Counted from the stretch's first letter, positions 18,673 through 29,183 are shown. The stretch is DNA of 64,000 nucleotides from JACVRW01 sp963765135 (GCA_963765135.1 CAVXUX010000002.1:620001-684000), one strand, 5' to 3'. The notes: generated from the letters alone by a model not told the origin. Translations and numbers: made by a program.

Positions 18673-19746
18673 GACGCGGTTTCCTTGGCCGGTCGGCCGC
18701 GGCCGAAGAGGCGCAGGATCAGGCGGCCCAGGTTCCTCATGTCGCGCGGGAACTGGTAGACGAGGCCGGCCGGCGCGGTGAGCAGCACCTGCAGGATGCC
18801 GACGCCGAACAGGATCGTGAGCAGGTCCGCCGGCAGGCCCCAGTCGTCGAGCAGGGCGGGCAGCAGCTTGAACAGCGCGCCGGCCACGATCGCGCCCCAG
18901 AGGCTGAACACCCCGCCCATCAGGACGACCGCCAGCAGGATGATGTTCTGGCTGGTCGGGAACTGGTACGTGAACAGCTCGCCGACGTCGCCGGCCAGCA
19001 GCCCGCCCGCGACGCCGGTCATGAACGAGGCGAGCGCGAACGCCCAGAGCTTGTAGAGCGTGATGTTCACCCCGGCGGCCAGCGCGGCGGGCTCGCTCTG
19101 GCGGATCGCGGCCCAGGCGCGCCCCGGCTTCGCCCGCACGTGCAGGAGCGCGATCAGGAACATCACCACGGCCACGATCACCGTGTAGCGGAAGTAGGCG
19201 GGGTCGGTCTCCGCGATGCTCGGGCCGGCGGACCTCGGGGTTGCCGAAGTCGTTCTCCACGTGGCCGAGGAAGCCGTCGCCGCCGTTGGGGAAGTTGGTC
19301 GCGGTCAGCACGACCGTGATCGCGCCGGCGAGCATCAGCGTGATCAGGGCGAGGTAGAGCCCGCTCAGCCGCAGCGCCGGCAGCCCGACCAGCGTGCCCA
19401 GCACCATCGTGATCAGCCCGGTCAGGATCAGCACGATCGGGAACGGCAGGCCGGTCGCGAAGGACAGGCGCGCGCCGACCCACGCCCCGAGCGCGAGCAC
19501 GGCGACCTGGCCGAGCGAGACCATGCCGACCCGGCCGATCAGCAGCCCGAGCCCGAGCGACACGACCGAGAAGATCGCCACCTGCGTGACCACGTTCGTC
19601 CAGTAGGCGCTGATCTGCCCCGGCAGCACGAGCAGCACCAGGGCGAGCAGCACGACGATCACGACCACGCGGATGCGCTCGCCGCGGTCCAGCCGGGTCG
19701 GCGACCAGGCGGGCGCTTCGCGGGCGGGCGCCTCGGCGACGCTCAC
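18669..19746 (-). CDS. livM: Branched-chain-type ABC transporter permease LivM (one frameshift)
   Basis: About 358 residues with some 8-9 membrane segments, after removing an extra base near 19221 that separates NDFGNPEVRRPSIAE from the C-terminal half. GLLIGRVGMVSLGQVAVLALGAW and PALRLSGLYLALITL are LivM landmarks, as is the loop VRAKPGRAWAAIRQSEPAALAAGVN. The GTG at 19746 lies two bases after the livH stop. It forms the inner-membrane channel with LivH. Confidence 0.82.
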
Positions 19747-19748
19747 GT

Positions 19749-20634
19749 CTAGACGGCCCTCCCCGAGATGGAGTGGCCCTTGCGCGAGAGCCACAGCAGG
19801 GCGAGGGTCGCCAGCACGAACGGCGCCATGTCCCTGTACTCGGAGATGGACAGGATCGGCGTGGCCAGCGCGGTCGCGAGGCCGACGACGAGTCCGGCGA
19901 CCAGAGTCACGACAACCGAGCTGAGGCGGGCGATCAGCGCCGCCGCCAGCGACGAGATCACCAGGAACGTGAGCGTGGCCGCGTCGAGCCCGACCAGGTT
20001 CGAGAGCAGGAGCCCAGCGACCCCCGAGATCAGGCCCGACACGAGCCAGGCCGACGCCTCCACGCGGCGGACCGGCACCCCCAGCGTGGCCGTGATCTCA
20101 CGGTCGTTCGCCAGCCCGCGCATAGCGGTGCCGAGCTTGGTGAACTGCAGGAACAGCACCGTGTCCGATAGTCACCACCACCCCGAACGCCAGCCCGAGC
20201 ACCTGCGTGTAGTTGACCAGGATGTCGCTGACCATGAAGTTCTCGGTCGAGGTCGGCAGGATCATCGAGCGCGCCTTGTCGCTCCAGATCCACGACATCG
20301 TGCCGAGCAGGATCAGCGCGAGCCCGAGCGTCGCGGTCGCCTTGACGAGTGGATCCCGGCCCGCCAGCGGCGGGCCGAAGATCAACCCGTAGAGCAGCGT
20401 CACCGCGCCGCCGAACAGCACGCACAGGAGGTAGGCGGGCTCCTCCGCCCAGCCCCACTCGTTGATTGCCTGCCACGCGATCAGGGCGCCCATGGCACCG
20501 ACCGCGCCGAACGCGAGGTTCAGCACCCCAGTGGTTCGGTACAGCACGACCATCCCGACACCGGAGAGGGCGTACACCCCACCCAGCGCCAACCCGGTGA
20601 CGATGAACGGCTGAAACTCGTCCCAGCTAGGCAT
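19749..20634 (-). CDS. livH: Branched-chain-type ABC transporter permease LivH (one frameshift)
   Basis: About 294 residues. GLALGGVYALSGVGMVVLYRTTGVLNLAFGAVGAMGA is the LivH N-terminal signature, and LGTAMRGLANDREITATLGV the cytoplasmic coupling loop. An extra base near 20165 splits the two halves (VVVTI, then DTVLFLQFTKLG). It begins with ATG at 20634, 35 bases after the binding-protein gene. Membrane partner of LivM. Confidence 0.82.
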
Positions 20635-20669
20635 CGGTTCCTATGGGCGTCCTGTAATCGCTTGGCTGG

Positions 20670-22026
20670 CTACTCAACAGGCGTGTAGATGCCTTCCTTC
20701 TTCTCGATGTCTCGGACTCGCTTGATCGGCGCGTCCGCATCGGAGATCTCGAAGCAACTCTCCTTCTCGACCATGGTGCCCTCCTTCGGCGTCACGGTCC
20801 AGTCGGTGTTGTTCGGGATGTGCAGCGGTGCCTCGCCGTAGTAGTACGGCTTGCACAGCATGTCCGTCTTGAAGTCCTTCACGTTCTTGAAGGCCTCGTT
20901 GACGGATTCCTTGTTCACGTCGCCGTCGATCCCGAGCATCGCCTCTGTCGCGATGCTGGCCTCGAGGAAGCCGAACTGGCTGAAGCTGCCCAGCGGGATG
21001 TCCGGCGCGTACTTCTTGAGGATCTCCTTGTAGAGGTTCGTGTCGGGCGCGTCGATGCTGACCAGGGCCAGCTCGGCGTTCACGCCCAGCTTGTCGTCGA
21101 ACGTCGTCCCCAGCGCATCCGCCAGGAAGTCGGTGTTGCACGGGGTGGAGCACGCCCACTTGACGCGATCCTGGAGGCCCTGCTGCGCGGCGGCCTGGAG
21201 GATCTTGAGCGCCTCCGGCGGGGTGAAGTTGAGCACCACGCCGCCACCGTCACCGGCAGCCTGGACGACCTTCAGCGCGACCGAGTTCGCGTCCTGGATC
21301 GGCACGGCCTCGGCGAGGCTCTCGGTCGGGACGCCCTCCTGCTTGGCGAGGGCGAGGAAGCCACCCTCGATGTACTCCGTGCCGGGCACCTTCGACTGGA
21401 TCAGCACCAGCTTCTTGACGCCCTCGCGGATCAGGTACTGGGTGGCGCCCGTCGACGCTGTGGCGCGGACCCATGTTGACGGCCGCGTAGTTCGACGTGC
21501 CGTAGCACTCCGGCGAGATGCCGGACCCGATCACGTAGTACCCGTTGGCCTCGTAGTACTTGTGGTTGACGGCGCACTCGATGATGCTCGTGCTGCCGAC
21601 GATGCCGGCGACCTTCTCGGTCTCGACCAGCTTCTTGGCCGCCGCGGCCGCCTGCGCCGGGTCGGTCTGCTCGGTCTCCTGGACCAGCTCGACCGGCCGG
21701 CCGTTGATGCCGCCGTTGTCGTTGACGCACTTGAAGTACGCCTCGGCCGTCTTGGCGATCTCGGTGAAGTCGGTTCCGGGCTGCTTGGTGTTGATCGCGC
21801 CGAGCTTGATCGGGTCGCCGGAGGCCGGCTTCCCGTTGCCCAGGCCGCACTTGGAGGCCTTCTCCTTGCCGGTCTCGCCGGCGAAGCCGCTGTCGTCGCC
21901 GCCTCCACCGCCGCCGCTGCTGTCGTCGTCGTCGCCACAGGCGGCTACGAAGAGCGCGAATCCAACTGCAAGCGCCGCCAACATGACGATTTGACGCGAC
22001 CGGCCCAACACGAGCTTGATACTCAC
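20670..22026 (-). CDS. livK: ABC transporter substrate-binding lipoprotein, LivK type (one frameshift)
   Basis: About 451 residues after removing an extra base near 21449. The GTG at 22026 begins a signal peptide whose lipobox FVAAC places the lipid-modified Cys at about residue 30, followed by an acidic Asp/Ser/Gly linker. The mature part is a periplasmic-binding-protein type I fold (IKLGAINTKQPGTDF, YFKCVNDNGGINGRPVELV, SVDGATQYLIREGVKK). It captures the substrate outside the cell for LivHMGF. Homologues next to aromatic catabolic genes often bind aromatic acids; the ligand here is unknown. First gene of the minus-strand operon, behind operator candidate C. Confidence 0.82.
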
Positions 22027-22106
22027 GAGTGTCTCTCCTCCTCGGGACTGGCCAGGGGCTCCTGCCGATCCAAGCCCGCCCGAGCTTAACCGTCCGATCC
22101 AGACGG

Positions 22107-22121
22107 GTCAAATTGTTTGAC
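22107..22121. promoter_or_regulatory. Operator candidate C, GTCAAA-TTG-TTTGAC
   Basis: Perfect 6-bp arms around a 3-bp spacer, in the 149-bp gap between the divergent transporter operon and the MetE-like operon. The right arm TTTGAC sits exactly 17 bases from GATACT (22139-22144) on the plus strand, and the left arm reads TTTGAC on the minus strand, so back-to-back -35 boxes form the palindrome. It is the strongest of three matching sites in the window. Confidence 0.6.
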
Positions 22122-22144
22122 GATTAAGCCCGAAGCGCGATACT
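22116..22144 (+). promoter_or_regulatory. Candidate promoter of the MetE-like/SDR/ADH/GMC operon
   Basis: TTTGAC (22116-22121), 17-base spacer, GATACT (22139-22144). Transcription would start near 22151, about 25 bases before the ATG at 22176, leaving room for the AGAGGAGG ribosome binding site. The -35 box is an arm of the palindrome at 22107-22121. Confidence 0.5.
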
Positions 22145-22175
22145 GCGCACTGGAGAGAGACCCCAGAGGAGGATC

Positions 22176-23291
22176 ATGCCCCGCAGTACACCGCCCTTCC
22201 GGGCCGATCACGTCGGCAGCCTGTTGCGGCCCCAGCGGCTGTTGCAGGCACGCGAGGACTTCGCCGCCGACAGCATTTCCGCCGACGAGCTGAAGCAGAT
22301 CGAGGACGATTCGGTCCGCGACGTCGTGCGGATGCAGGAGGAGGTCGGGCTGCAATCGGCGACCGACGGCGAGTTCCGCCGCGCCTCCTGGCACATGGAC
22401 TTCATCTACGCGCTGGACGGAATCAGCAAGGCCGAGGACGACCTCGTAGTCCACTTCCACAACCCCGAGGGCGACATCGACTACACGCCGGCGGCGCTCA
22501 AGGTCACCGGCAAGATCGATCTCCACGAGCCGACCTTCGGCGAGGACTTCCAGTTCCTGGCGGACACAGTCACGACCGCCACCCCGAAGCTGACGATCCC
22601 GTCGCCCAGCATGGTGCACTACCGCGGCGGCGCGGCCGCGATCGACCCGGCCGTGTACCCCGACAAGGACGAGTTCTGGACCGACCTGACGTCGGCCTAC
22701 GCCAAGCAGGTCAAGATGGTCCACGAGCTCGGCTGCACCTACCTGCAGTTCGACGACACGAGCCTGGCCTACCTGAACGACCCCAACCAGCGCAAGATGA
22801 TGGCCGAGCGCGGCGAGGACGCCGAGCACCTGCACGTGGCCTACATCCGCCACATCAACGAGGCGCTCGCGGACAAGCCCGAGGGCATCACGATCACGAC
22901 GCACATGTGCCGGGGCAACTTCCGCTCGTCGTGGGTGGCTGAGGGCGGCTACGACTTCGTCGCCGAGGCGCTGTTCGGCGAGCTGGGCGTGGACGGCTTC
23001 TTCCTCGAATACGACGATGCGCGCTCGGGCGGCTTCGAGCCGCTGCGCTTCGTGCCGAAGGGCAAGCTGGTCGTGCTCGGGCTGGTCACGACCAAGCGTG
23101 GCGAGCTCGAGGACAAGGACGAGCTCAAGCGCCGCATCGAGGAGGCCAGCCAGTTCATCGACCTCGACCAGCTCTGCCTGTCTGGGCAGTGCGGGTTCTC
23201 CTCCACGGCGGAGGGCAACAACGTCACCTTCGACGAGCAGGTGGCCAAGCTGCGGCGCATCGTCGAGGTCGCGGACGAGGTCTGGGGTTGA
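22176..23291 (+). CDS. Cobalamin-independent methionine synthase C-terminal-like protein (YxjG/MetE-C family)
   Basis: A protein of 371 residues with ATG preceded by GAGGAGGATC. FRADHVGSLLRP at the N-terminus, THMCRGN (His and Cys zinc ligands), FFLEYDD (Glu) and LCLSGQCGFSS (Cys) form the zinc thiol-activating site of the MetE catalytic barrel. It lacks the N-terminal MetE half. Free-standing members transfer methyl groups to homocysteine or other thiols, and some have catabolic roles. Heading a catabolic operon, it may deal with a methylated or C-S/C-O substrate; this is inference. Confidence 0.75.
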   Translation: MPRSTPPFRADHVGSLLRPQRLLQAREDFAADSISADELKQIEDDSVRDVVRMQEEVGLQSATDGEFRRASWHMDFIYALDGISKAEDDLVVHFHNPEGDIDYTPAALKVTGKIDLHEPTFGEDFQFLADTVTTATPKLTIPSPSMVHYRGGAAAIDPAVYPDKDEFWTDLTSAYAKQVKMVHELGCTYLQFDDTSLAYLNDPNQRKMMAERGEDAEHLHVAYIRHINEALADKPEGITITTHMCRGNFRSSWVAEGGYDFVAEALFGELGVDGFFLEYDDARSGGFEPLRFVPKGKLVVLGLVTTKRGELEDKDELKRRIEEASQFIDLDQLCLSGQCGFSSTAEGNNVTFDEQVAKLRRIVEVADEVWG

Positions 23292-24068
23292 GCGACCGGT
23301 TCGACGTCTCCGGCCTGCGCGCCGTCGTGACCGGCGCGGCGAGCGGGCTGGGGTTGGCGATGGCCGAGGTGATGGCCGAGGGCGGGGCGCGGGTGACGCT
23401 CGCGGATCTCGACTCGGAGGGGCTCGAGCGGGCCGCGGGTCGGCTGCCCGACGTCGCGCACCTTCGCGCTCGACATCTCCGATCCCGACGCCGTCGCACG
23501 GCTGTTCGATGAGGTTGTGGAGGAGCAGGGCGGGGTGGACGTCGCGTTCGCCAATGCCGGGATCTCACTCGAGCCGGGCGTCGTCGACGAGCGCGGCGGC
23601 CTCGAAGCGCTCGACGTCGAGACCTGGCGCAAGGTCCTGGGCGTGAACCTCGACGGGGTGGTGTTCACGATGCGCGAGGCCGCGCGACACATGAAGAAGC
23701 AGGGCAGCGGGCGCATCATCGTCACCGCGTCGACCGCCGGCTTCGGCACCGACCCGATGGTCGGCTACTCGTACTCGGCCACCAAGGCGGCGGTGATCAT
23801 CCTCGTCCGCCAGGCGGCGCTCGAGCTGGCCAAGCACGGGGTGCACGTGAACGCGATCGCGCCAGGGCCGTTCCGGACCAACATCGGCGGCGACGCGGCG
23901 CCGATCCCGCCCGAGGCGTGGGAGGAGATCGTCGCGATCGGGCGGATGGCGGAGCCGGACGAGCTCAAGGGCGTGGCGCTGCTGCTCGCCTCGCCGGCGT
24001 CGAGCTTCATGACCGGCGCGGTGATCCCGGTGGACGGCGGCCAGCTGCTGATGTCGCACGGCGTATGA
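23288..24068 (+). CDS. Short-chain dehydrogenase/reductase (one frameshift)
   Basis: About 259 residues; the TTG start at 23288 overlaps the upstream TGA. VVTGAASGLGLAMAEV is the NAD(P) loop, FANAGIS the NAG motif, and YSYSATKAAV the YxxxK catalytic pair, with IVTASTAGFG supplying the Ser. An extra C near 23461 interrupts ALDISDPDAVARLFDEV. The ending VDGGQLLMSHGV is complete. It likely oxidises or reduces an alcohol/ketone in the same pathway as the following zinc dehydrogenase. Confidence 0.82.
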
Positions 24069-25087
24069 GGGCCGTGGTCACAACCGACCGGGCCGTCATG
24101 GAGGTCCTCGACCTGCCCGAGCCCGGGGAGCCGGGGCCGGGCGAGGTGATCGTGCGCCCGCAGGCGGTCGGCATCTGCGGCTCCGATTTCCACTACTTCC
24201 TGGGGGAGATCGGCGACCAGGCGCAGTTCCCGCGCATCCAGGGTCACGAGGTGGGCGCTGTCGTGGAGTCGGTCGGCCCATCGTGTTCGCGTGGCCTTTC
24301 GCAGGGCGACTCGGTGGCGCTGCATCCGTTGAGCTACTGCGGCAAGTGCTACCCGTGCCGGATCGGGCGCACGAACGTGTGCGACAACTTCTCGCTGATC
24401 GGCATCCACACGGACGGCGGCTTCCAGGAGCAGCTGCGGATGCCCGAGGAGCTGGTGTTCCCGACCAGCGCGGGGCGCCCGGCGATCGCCGCGCTGGCGG
24501 AGCCGCTGTCGATCGCGGTGCGGGCGATCAACCGCTCGCGGCTCGAGGCTGGCGAGCACGCGGTGATCTTCGGGGCGGGGCCGATCGGGCAGGCGATCTG
24601 CCTGCTGGCGCGCGAGCGCGAGGCTTCGGTGCTGATGATCGACCCCGTCGCCGGGCGGCTGGAGATCGGCGCGGGCTTCGGCGCCGAGACGATGCCGTGG
24701 AGCGACGACGTGATCGAGGTCGCGCGCGAGTGGTCGGGTGGCGAAGGCGCGGAGGTGGTCTTCGACGCGACCGGCGCGCCGGACGCGATCAGGGCCGGGT
24801 TCGAGACCGCCGTGTCGGCGGGGCGGCTGGTGATGGTCGGCATGTCGCACCACGACGTGCCGCTGCGCGTGTTCGGGTTCGTCGACAAGGAGCTCGACGT
24901 GCTCGGCGTGAGCTGCTGCAAGGGCGACGAGTTCGAGGAGGCGGTCGGCTTCGTCGAGCGCAACGGCGACAAGCTCGAGAACCTGATCACGCAGGAGTTC
25001 CCGCTGGAACGCGCCCCGGACGCGCTGCGGTGGGCGATGGACCACCCGTCCGAGGCGATGAAGGTTGTGATCGGCGACATCAACTGA
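24065..25087 (+). CDS. Zinc-dependent medium-chain alcohol/polyol dehydrogenase
   Basis: A full-length protein of 340 residues whose ATG overlaps the SDR stop (ATGA). GICGSDFHYF and GHEVGAVVE hold catalytic-zinc ligands, CGKCYPCRIGRTNVC the structural zinc, and FGAGPIGQAICLLA the Rossmann fold. It resembles threonine/sorbitol dehydrogenase-like enzymes more than the aryl alcohol dehydrogenase at 6.6 kb. The substrate is unknown. Confidence 0.82.
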   Translation: MRAVVTTDRAVMEVLDLPEPGEPGPGEVIVRPQAVGICGSDFHYFLGEIGDQAQFPRIQGHEVGAVVESVGPSCSRGLSQGDSVALHPLSYCGKCYPCRIGRTNVCDNFSLIGIHTDGGFQEQLRMPEELVFPTSAGRPAIAALAEPLSIAVRAINRSRLEAGEHAVIFGAGPIGQAICLLAREREASVLMIDPVAGRLEIGAGFGAETMPWSDDVIEVAREWSGGEGAEVVFDATGAPDAIRAGFETAVSAGRLVMVGMSHHDVPLRVFGFVDKELDVLGVSCCKGDEFEEAVGFVERNGDKLENLITQEFPLERAPDALRWAMDHPSEAMKVVIGDIN

Positions 25088-25100
25088 GGAGGAGGTCGGT

Positions 25101-27033
25101 TTGGACGCGCCCCCGATGCTCGAGATCAGCGGCAAGGCCCGAACGGCGCTCGACGCGATCTGCGACACCTTCGTGCCCGGCGAGGCCGGGCTGCCGTCCG
25201 CGACCGAGCTGGGGGTGCCGGAGGCGATGCTCATGGCCGTCGGCTCGAATCCGAGCGCGGCGGAGCAGGAGCAGTTCGCTGGGTTGCTGGACGGGTGGGA
25301 CCCTGATTTCCCGTCGCTGTCCCAGGAGGATCGAGAAGCCGTCCTCCTCGGCTGGGCCGACTCGCCGGAGGTTGGCCCGCGCGCCGCATTCCAAGCCCTG
25401 CGCAAAGGGATCCTCCTGAGCTACTACTGCCTGCCGTGGATGGGCGAGGGGCCGAACCCGGTCGACGAGGCGCTCGGTTACCCCGGCCCGCTCGGGCCGC
25501 CCTCGAATCCGCCGCCGAAGACGCTCTCGCCGCTGTCGATCACGGGCGACACCGAGCTCGAGTGCGACGTGGTGGTGGTGGGCTCCGGCGCGGGTGGCGG
25601 CACGGCTGCCGGCGTGCTGGCCTCAGCCGGGCTCGACGTGGTGGTCGTGGAGGCGGGCGGCTACTGGTCTGAGGAGGACTTCGACGGCGCCGAGCTGTCC
25701 GGGTACGCGCGCATGTACCTGAACGGCGGCGGCGTGGCCACCGACGACCAGAGCATCGGGCTGCTGGCGGGGTCGTGCCTTGGCGGCGGGACGGTCGTGA
25801 ACTACACGTGGTGCTTCCGGCCGCCCGACTTCGTGCGCGAGGACTGGAAGCAGCGGTTCGGGCTTAGCGATTGGGCCGGTTCCGATTTCGACGACAGCCT
25901 GGACGTCGGTGTGGGACCGGATCTCGATTTCGTCGGAGAGCAGCATCCCGTCGGCGCGGGACCACGCGATGCGGGAGGGGCTGGACAAGCTGGGGTGGGA
26001 CTCGCAGGTGATGCAGCGGAATTGCAAGGGCTGCGAGGAGGAGGTCTGCCGGCTGTGCCACTACGGGTGCCAGATCGGGGCGAAGCAGTCGACGATGAAG
26101 ACGTGGCTGCAGGACGCCTCTGACAACGGGGCGCGGATCGTCGTGAACTGCCCGGTGGACCGGGTGTTGCTCGACGGCGGGGCGGCTCGGGGCGTCGAGG
26201 GGATGACGGTGGACGGGCACAAGGTGACGGTGCGGTCACGCGCCGTGGCGCTGGCCGCAGGGGCGATCCACACGCCGGCGATCATGATCCGGTCGGGGAT
26301 GGGCGGTCAGGTCGGGAAGAACCTGATGCTGCACCCCGTGCTGATCACGTGGGGGGTGTTCGACGAGGAGGTGAAGCCCTGGGCGGGCACGCTCGGAGCG
26401 ACCTTCTCGGACGAGTTCCTGGACATGGGGGAGGGCTACGGGATCAAGTACGAGCACGCCGCGACGCCCCCGAGCATCCTGGCGATCTTCGCGCCATGGC
26501 GAGGATCGCGGGAGTCGGCGGAGCTGATGCAGTCGCTTCGCTATACCGCGGGCTACGGAGCGCTGCAGCGCGCCCGGGACGGAGGCGAGGTGGTGGTAGG
26601 CGCGGACGGCCTCCCCACGCCGCGGTGGGCACTGTCCGACTTCGACCGGGACGTGATGAGGCGCGGCCTGGACGGAGCGGCACAAATCCTGGAGGCAGGA
26701 GGCGCGCGGCGGATCTACTCGTCGCACGCGGGGTGGGTGTCGTACGAGCCGGGACGGAACGGAGGACGGGAGTCGCTGCTCGAGGCGGCCGACCGGTGCG
26801 GATGGGGCGCCGGGCAGGTGACGCTGGGGTCGTTCCACCTGATGGGGACGGCCCGCATGGGCTCGTCGCCCTCCGATTCCGTCTGCAACTCAGACGGCGA
26901 GACGTGGGACGTGCAGGGGCTCTACGTCGTCGACGGCGCGGTGCTGCCAACCGGTCTGGGAGTGAACCCAATGGTCACGATCGAAGCAGCGGCGCACAAG
27001 ATCGCGGGCGGGATGGCAGCGAAGCTGAGCTAG
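25101..27033 (+). CDS. GMC-family FAD oxidoreductase, long-chain alcohol oxidase (FAO)-like (one frameshift)
   Basis: About 643 residues from a TTG at 25101 with GAGGAGGT upstream; an extra G near 25908 breaks SLDVVWDRISISSES. The first ~150 residues are a helical N-terminal extension as in FAO proteins. The FAD loop VVVGSGAGGGTAAGVLASAG follows at about residue 155, then a cysteine-rich stretch CKGCEEEVCRLCHYGCQIGAK and the C-terminal active site FHLMGTARMG and GLGVNPMVTIEAAAHKIAGG with the His-Asn pair. GMC oxidases remove hydride from primary or secondary alcohols. It closes the operon begun by the MetE-like gene. Confidence 0.8.
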
Positions 27034-27069
27034 CGGGGGCTCTTCCTCGTTTCCTACGGCGCGGCGGCC

Positions 27070-27087
27070 GGGCGATCGTCATCGCCC
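27070..27087. terminator. Hairpin between convergent GMC and cupin genes
   Basis: GGGCGAT (27070-27076) and ATCGCCC (27081-27087) make a 7-bp stem with a CGTC loop in the 83-bp gap between two converging genes. There is no T-run, so function as a bidirectional terminator is suggested by position only. Confidence 0.4.
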
Positions 27088-27116
27088 TGCCCGCAGACGC
27101 CGGTGGAGGAGCGGGG

Positions 27117-27680
27117 TTAGCCGTTCGGAAGCAAGCCGTCGCGGTAGCGCGCGGGCTCCGGCGGCGGGAACCGCGCGTACGCGAGCGCGAAGTCCTGCGT
27201 GTCCTCGGGCGAGCTCGCGTTGTAGCGGGCGGCGGTCTCATCGGCGCAGTAGAAGCCCCACGGGCCGTCCTTCTGGAACTGCCGCGAGCTCGCGCACAGG
27301 AGCACGCAAGGCCCGTCGCCGGCGCCGACGAACGCGTGCCGCGTCTCGGGCGGGCAATGCACGAAATCCCACTGCCTCAGCCGGCGTTCTTGCCCCTCGA
27401 CGATTAGGAGCGCCTCGCCCGAGAGGACGAGGAAATCCTCCTGCTCGGTCTCCCAGTGGTACGTGTCGGTCGGCTCCCCGGGGCTCACAACCCGGATCGC
27501 CATCCCGAGCATTGGGAAGAACGTCTCGGCCTCGTACTCGTCGGCGCCGGTAAGCGGCACGCTGTTCCCTCGTCCGGGCTGATCGCGCCAACGCGCGTCG
27601 CGCGCGTTCATCACGAACCAGCCCGTGCTGGCTGGCACGAGCCCTGCCTCGGTCTCCTCGAGCCTGGCTTCGGGGACCAT
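27117..27680 (-). CDS. Cupin-domain protein
   Basis: A protein of 187 residues from the ATG at 27680 (a GTG at 27713 would add 11 residues). TYHWETEQEDFLVLSGEALLIVEGQE is cupin motif 1 with His/Glu ligands, and WDFVHCPPETRHAFVGAGDGPC is motif 2 with the second His. The C-terminal AARYNASSPEDTQDFALAYARF is seen in small actinobacterial cupins of unknown role. Metal binding is likely; catalysis is not established. It is monocistronic. Confidence 0.7.
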   Translation of the reverse strand: MVPEARLEETEAGLVPASTGWFVMNARDARWRDQPGRGNSVPLTGADEYEAETFFPMLGMAIRVVSPGEPTDTYHWETEQEDFLVLSGEALLIVEGQERRLRQWDFVHCPPETRHAFVGAGDGPCVLLCASSRQFQKDGPWGFYCADETAARYNASSPEDTQDFALAYARFPPPEPARYRDGLLPNG

Positions 27681-27739
27681 CGTCGGATCGTACAAAGGCG
27701 GCGCTCGATTCACGATCGACGCGGAGATCGACGTCTCGA

Positions 27740-28042
27740 CTAGGTTTTCGTTCGGCGGCGTGCGCCCTTGCGGGCCGCCGCCGCGCGCTTGGCTTTCTTT
27801 GCCTTGCGTGTCCGGGCGGCCTTTCGCCCGGCGGCCTTGCGGTCGCTACGCCCGACGTGCTCGCGAAGCTCCGACACCGTCGCCTCGAGCCGCTCCACCG
27901 CACGGCGCATTGGCTTGGGAGGCTGCTTGCCGCGCCGGAGGTGCGAGGGCAGGTCGGTGAGCTCCCGGGCGACCTTCTTTCGTACACCGCTGGCGCGCAT
28001 GCGGTTGTAGAGCTTCTTGTCCTGCTTGGTCTTGGCGGCCAT
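27740..28042 (-). CDS. Small basic protein with lysine/arginine-rich tail
   Basis: A protein of 100 residues; the ATG at 28042 follows GGAAGGAGCC. The N-terminal ~60 residues are mixed charged helix (KTKQDKKLYNRMRASGVRKKVARELTDL), and the last ~40 are almost only Lys, Arg and Ala (RKAARTRKAKKAKRAAAARK), like the tails of actinobacterial histone-like or RNA-binding proteins. DNA or RNA binding is inferred from composition. I do not recognise a named family. Confidence 0.6.
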   Translation of the reverse strand: MAAKTKQDKKLYNRMRASGVRKKVARELTDLPSHLRRGKQPPKPMRRAVERLEATVSELREHVGRSDRKAAGRKAARTRKAKKAKRAAAARKGARRRTKT

Positions 28043-28126
28043 CAGGCTCCTTCCCTTGGGTGCGGAGCGCATACCCGGTCAGCGGCAGGGTTGACACGTC
28101 GTTTCGCGGCTAGCGCCGGTGGACAG

Positions 28127-29137
28127 TCACCGGCTCAGGTCCGGCGTTACGCCGCCGCGGATGATCAGGCGCGGCTTGAGCCCGCACCCGGGCCCTGACT
28201 TGACGGGCGTGGAAAAGATCCCGCGGCCGCGCTCCCACCAGTAGAGCGTCTTGCCGTCGGGCGACCACGATGGATCCGCGAACTCGTCGATCCTGCGCCC
28301 GGGGCCGATTGCGCAGATCGGCGTGGAGGCGGTGGAGGGATCGCCCGTGCGGTAGATCTGGATGGTGCGGGGCCGAAGGTCGCTGAGGTCTGGCAGCTGG
28401 AGCGGCCGCCGCATGACGGCGAACTTGCCGCCGTCGCGGGTGACCTCGGCATCCATCAGGACGAAGGCGTTGGTGTTGGTGGCCGGATCTCGGGCCGGAT
28501 CGCGGAAGAACTCCGTGCCTCTCGTCCGGCGACCGACCCGGGCAACGACGACCTGGGGGTCGAAGATCCCGTAGCCGCTCGTGGTCACTACGCGCTTGGA
28601 GTCGATCCAGGCTGGTTGCCAGTAGTTGTAGAACGAATCCGTCAGCCCCAGGTCCTTGTTCGTGCGGAAGTTGAGGAAGTCGACGAACAGGGCAACGAAC
28701 TCGGGCCTGTCAGCGCCGGTCCGCGGGTCGTAGTAAGTGCTGTAGAGCGCGTTGTCGGTGGCGACGATCCGGCCGTTCGGTGAGAGGTCCACGCTGAACG
28801 GCTCGGTGGAGAGCGCCGGGGAGGGGTCGATCGCCCACTGACGGGGCTTGACGATGCGGCTGCCGTTCGGCCGGAAGGAGTGGAGGTGGATGCCCTTGAG
28901 CGCGACGATCGTCCCGTTGTCGGCAATGCTCGGCGAGTAGTACGGGCTGCCCCGGGTGCCGTCCCGGGTGATGCGCACCTGGCGCGACCCGTCGGGCTTG
29001 GCGATCCAGACGTTGTTCTTCTTGACGAAGACAACAGAGGCGCCCTGCGCGGGGGCGGCCAGCGCAAGTCCCATAACGACGACGAGGAACAGCCAGGCGC
29101 AGCGCCGCATCTGGCCGAGCCTATTTTGCTCGGGCAT
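28127..29137 (-). CDS. Secreted TolB/PD40-type beta-propeller protein
   Basis: The 336-residue protein has a signal peptide (CAWLFLVVVMGLALAAPAQGA, residues ~13-33). Repeats of the WD40-like PD40 type are visible: NVWIAKPDGSRQVRITRDG, VDLSPNGRIVATD and DPSWSPDGKTLYWWERG. These form a beta-propeller that usually binds ligands or proteins outside the membrane. An internal ATG at 29110 would remove 9 residues and leave a tighter signal peptide. No enzymatic motif is seen. Confidence 0.7.
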   Translation of the reverse strand: MPEQNRLGQMRRCAWLFLVVVMGLALAAPAQGASVVFVKKNNVWIAKPDGSRQVRITRDGTRGSPYYSPSIADNGTIVALKGIHLHSFRPNGSRIVKPRQWAIDPSPALSTEPFSVDLSPNGRIVATDNALYSTYYDPRTGADRPEFVALFVDFLNFRTNKDLGLTDSFYNYWQPAWIDSKRVVTTSGYGIFDPQVVVARVGRRTRGTEFFRDPARDPATNTNAFVLMDAEVTRDGGKFAVMRRPLQLPDLSDLRPRTIQIYRTGDPSTASTPICAIGPGRRIDEFADPSWSPDGKTLYWWERGRGIFSTPVKSGPGCGLKPRLIIRGGVTPDLSR

Positions 29138-29183
29138 CCCCCGTCAATGGCCGCACACCCCAAATGGGGGCTCGCCCGGGCAG

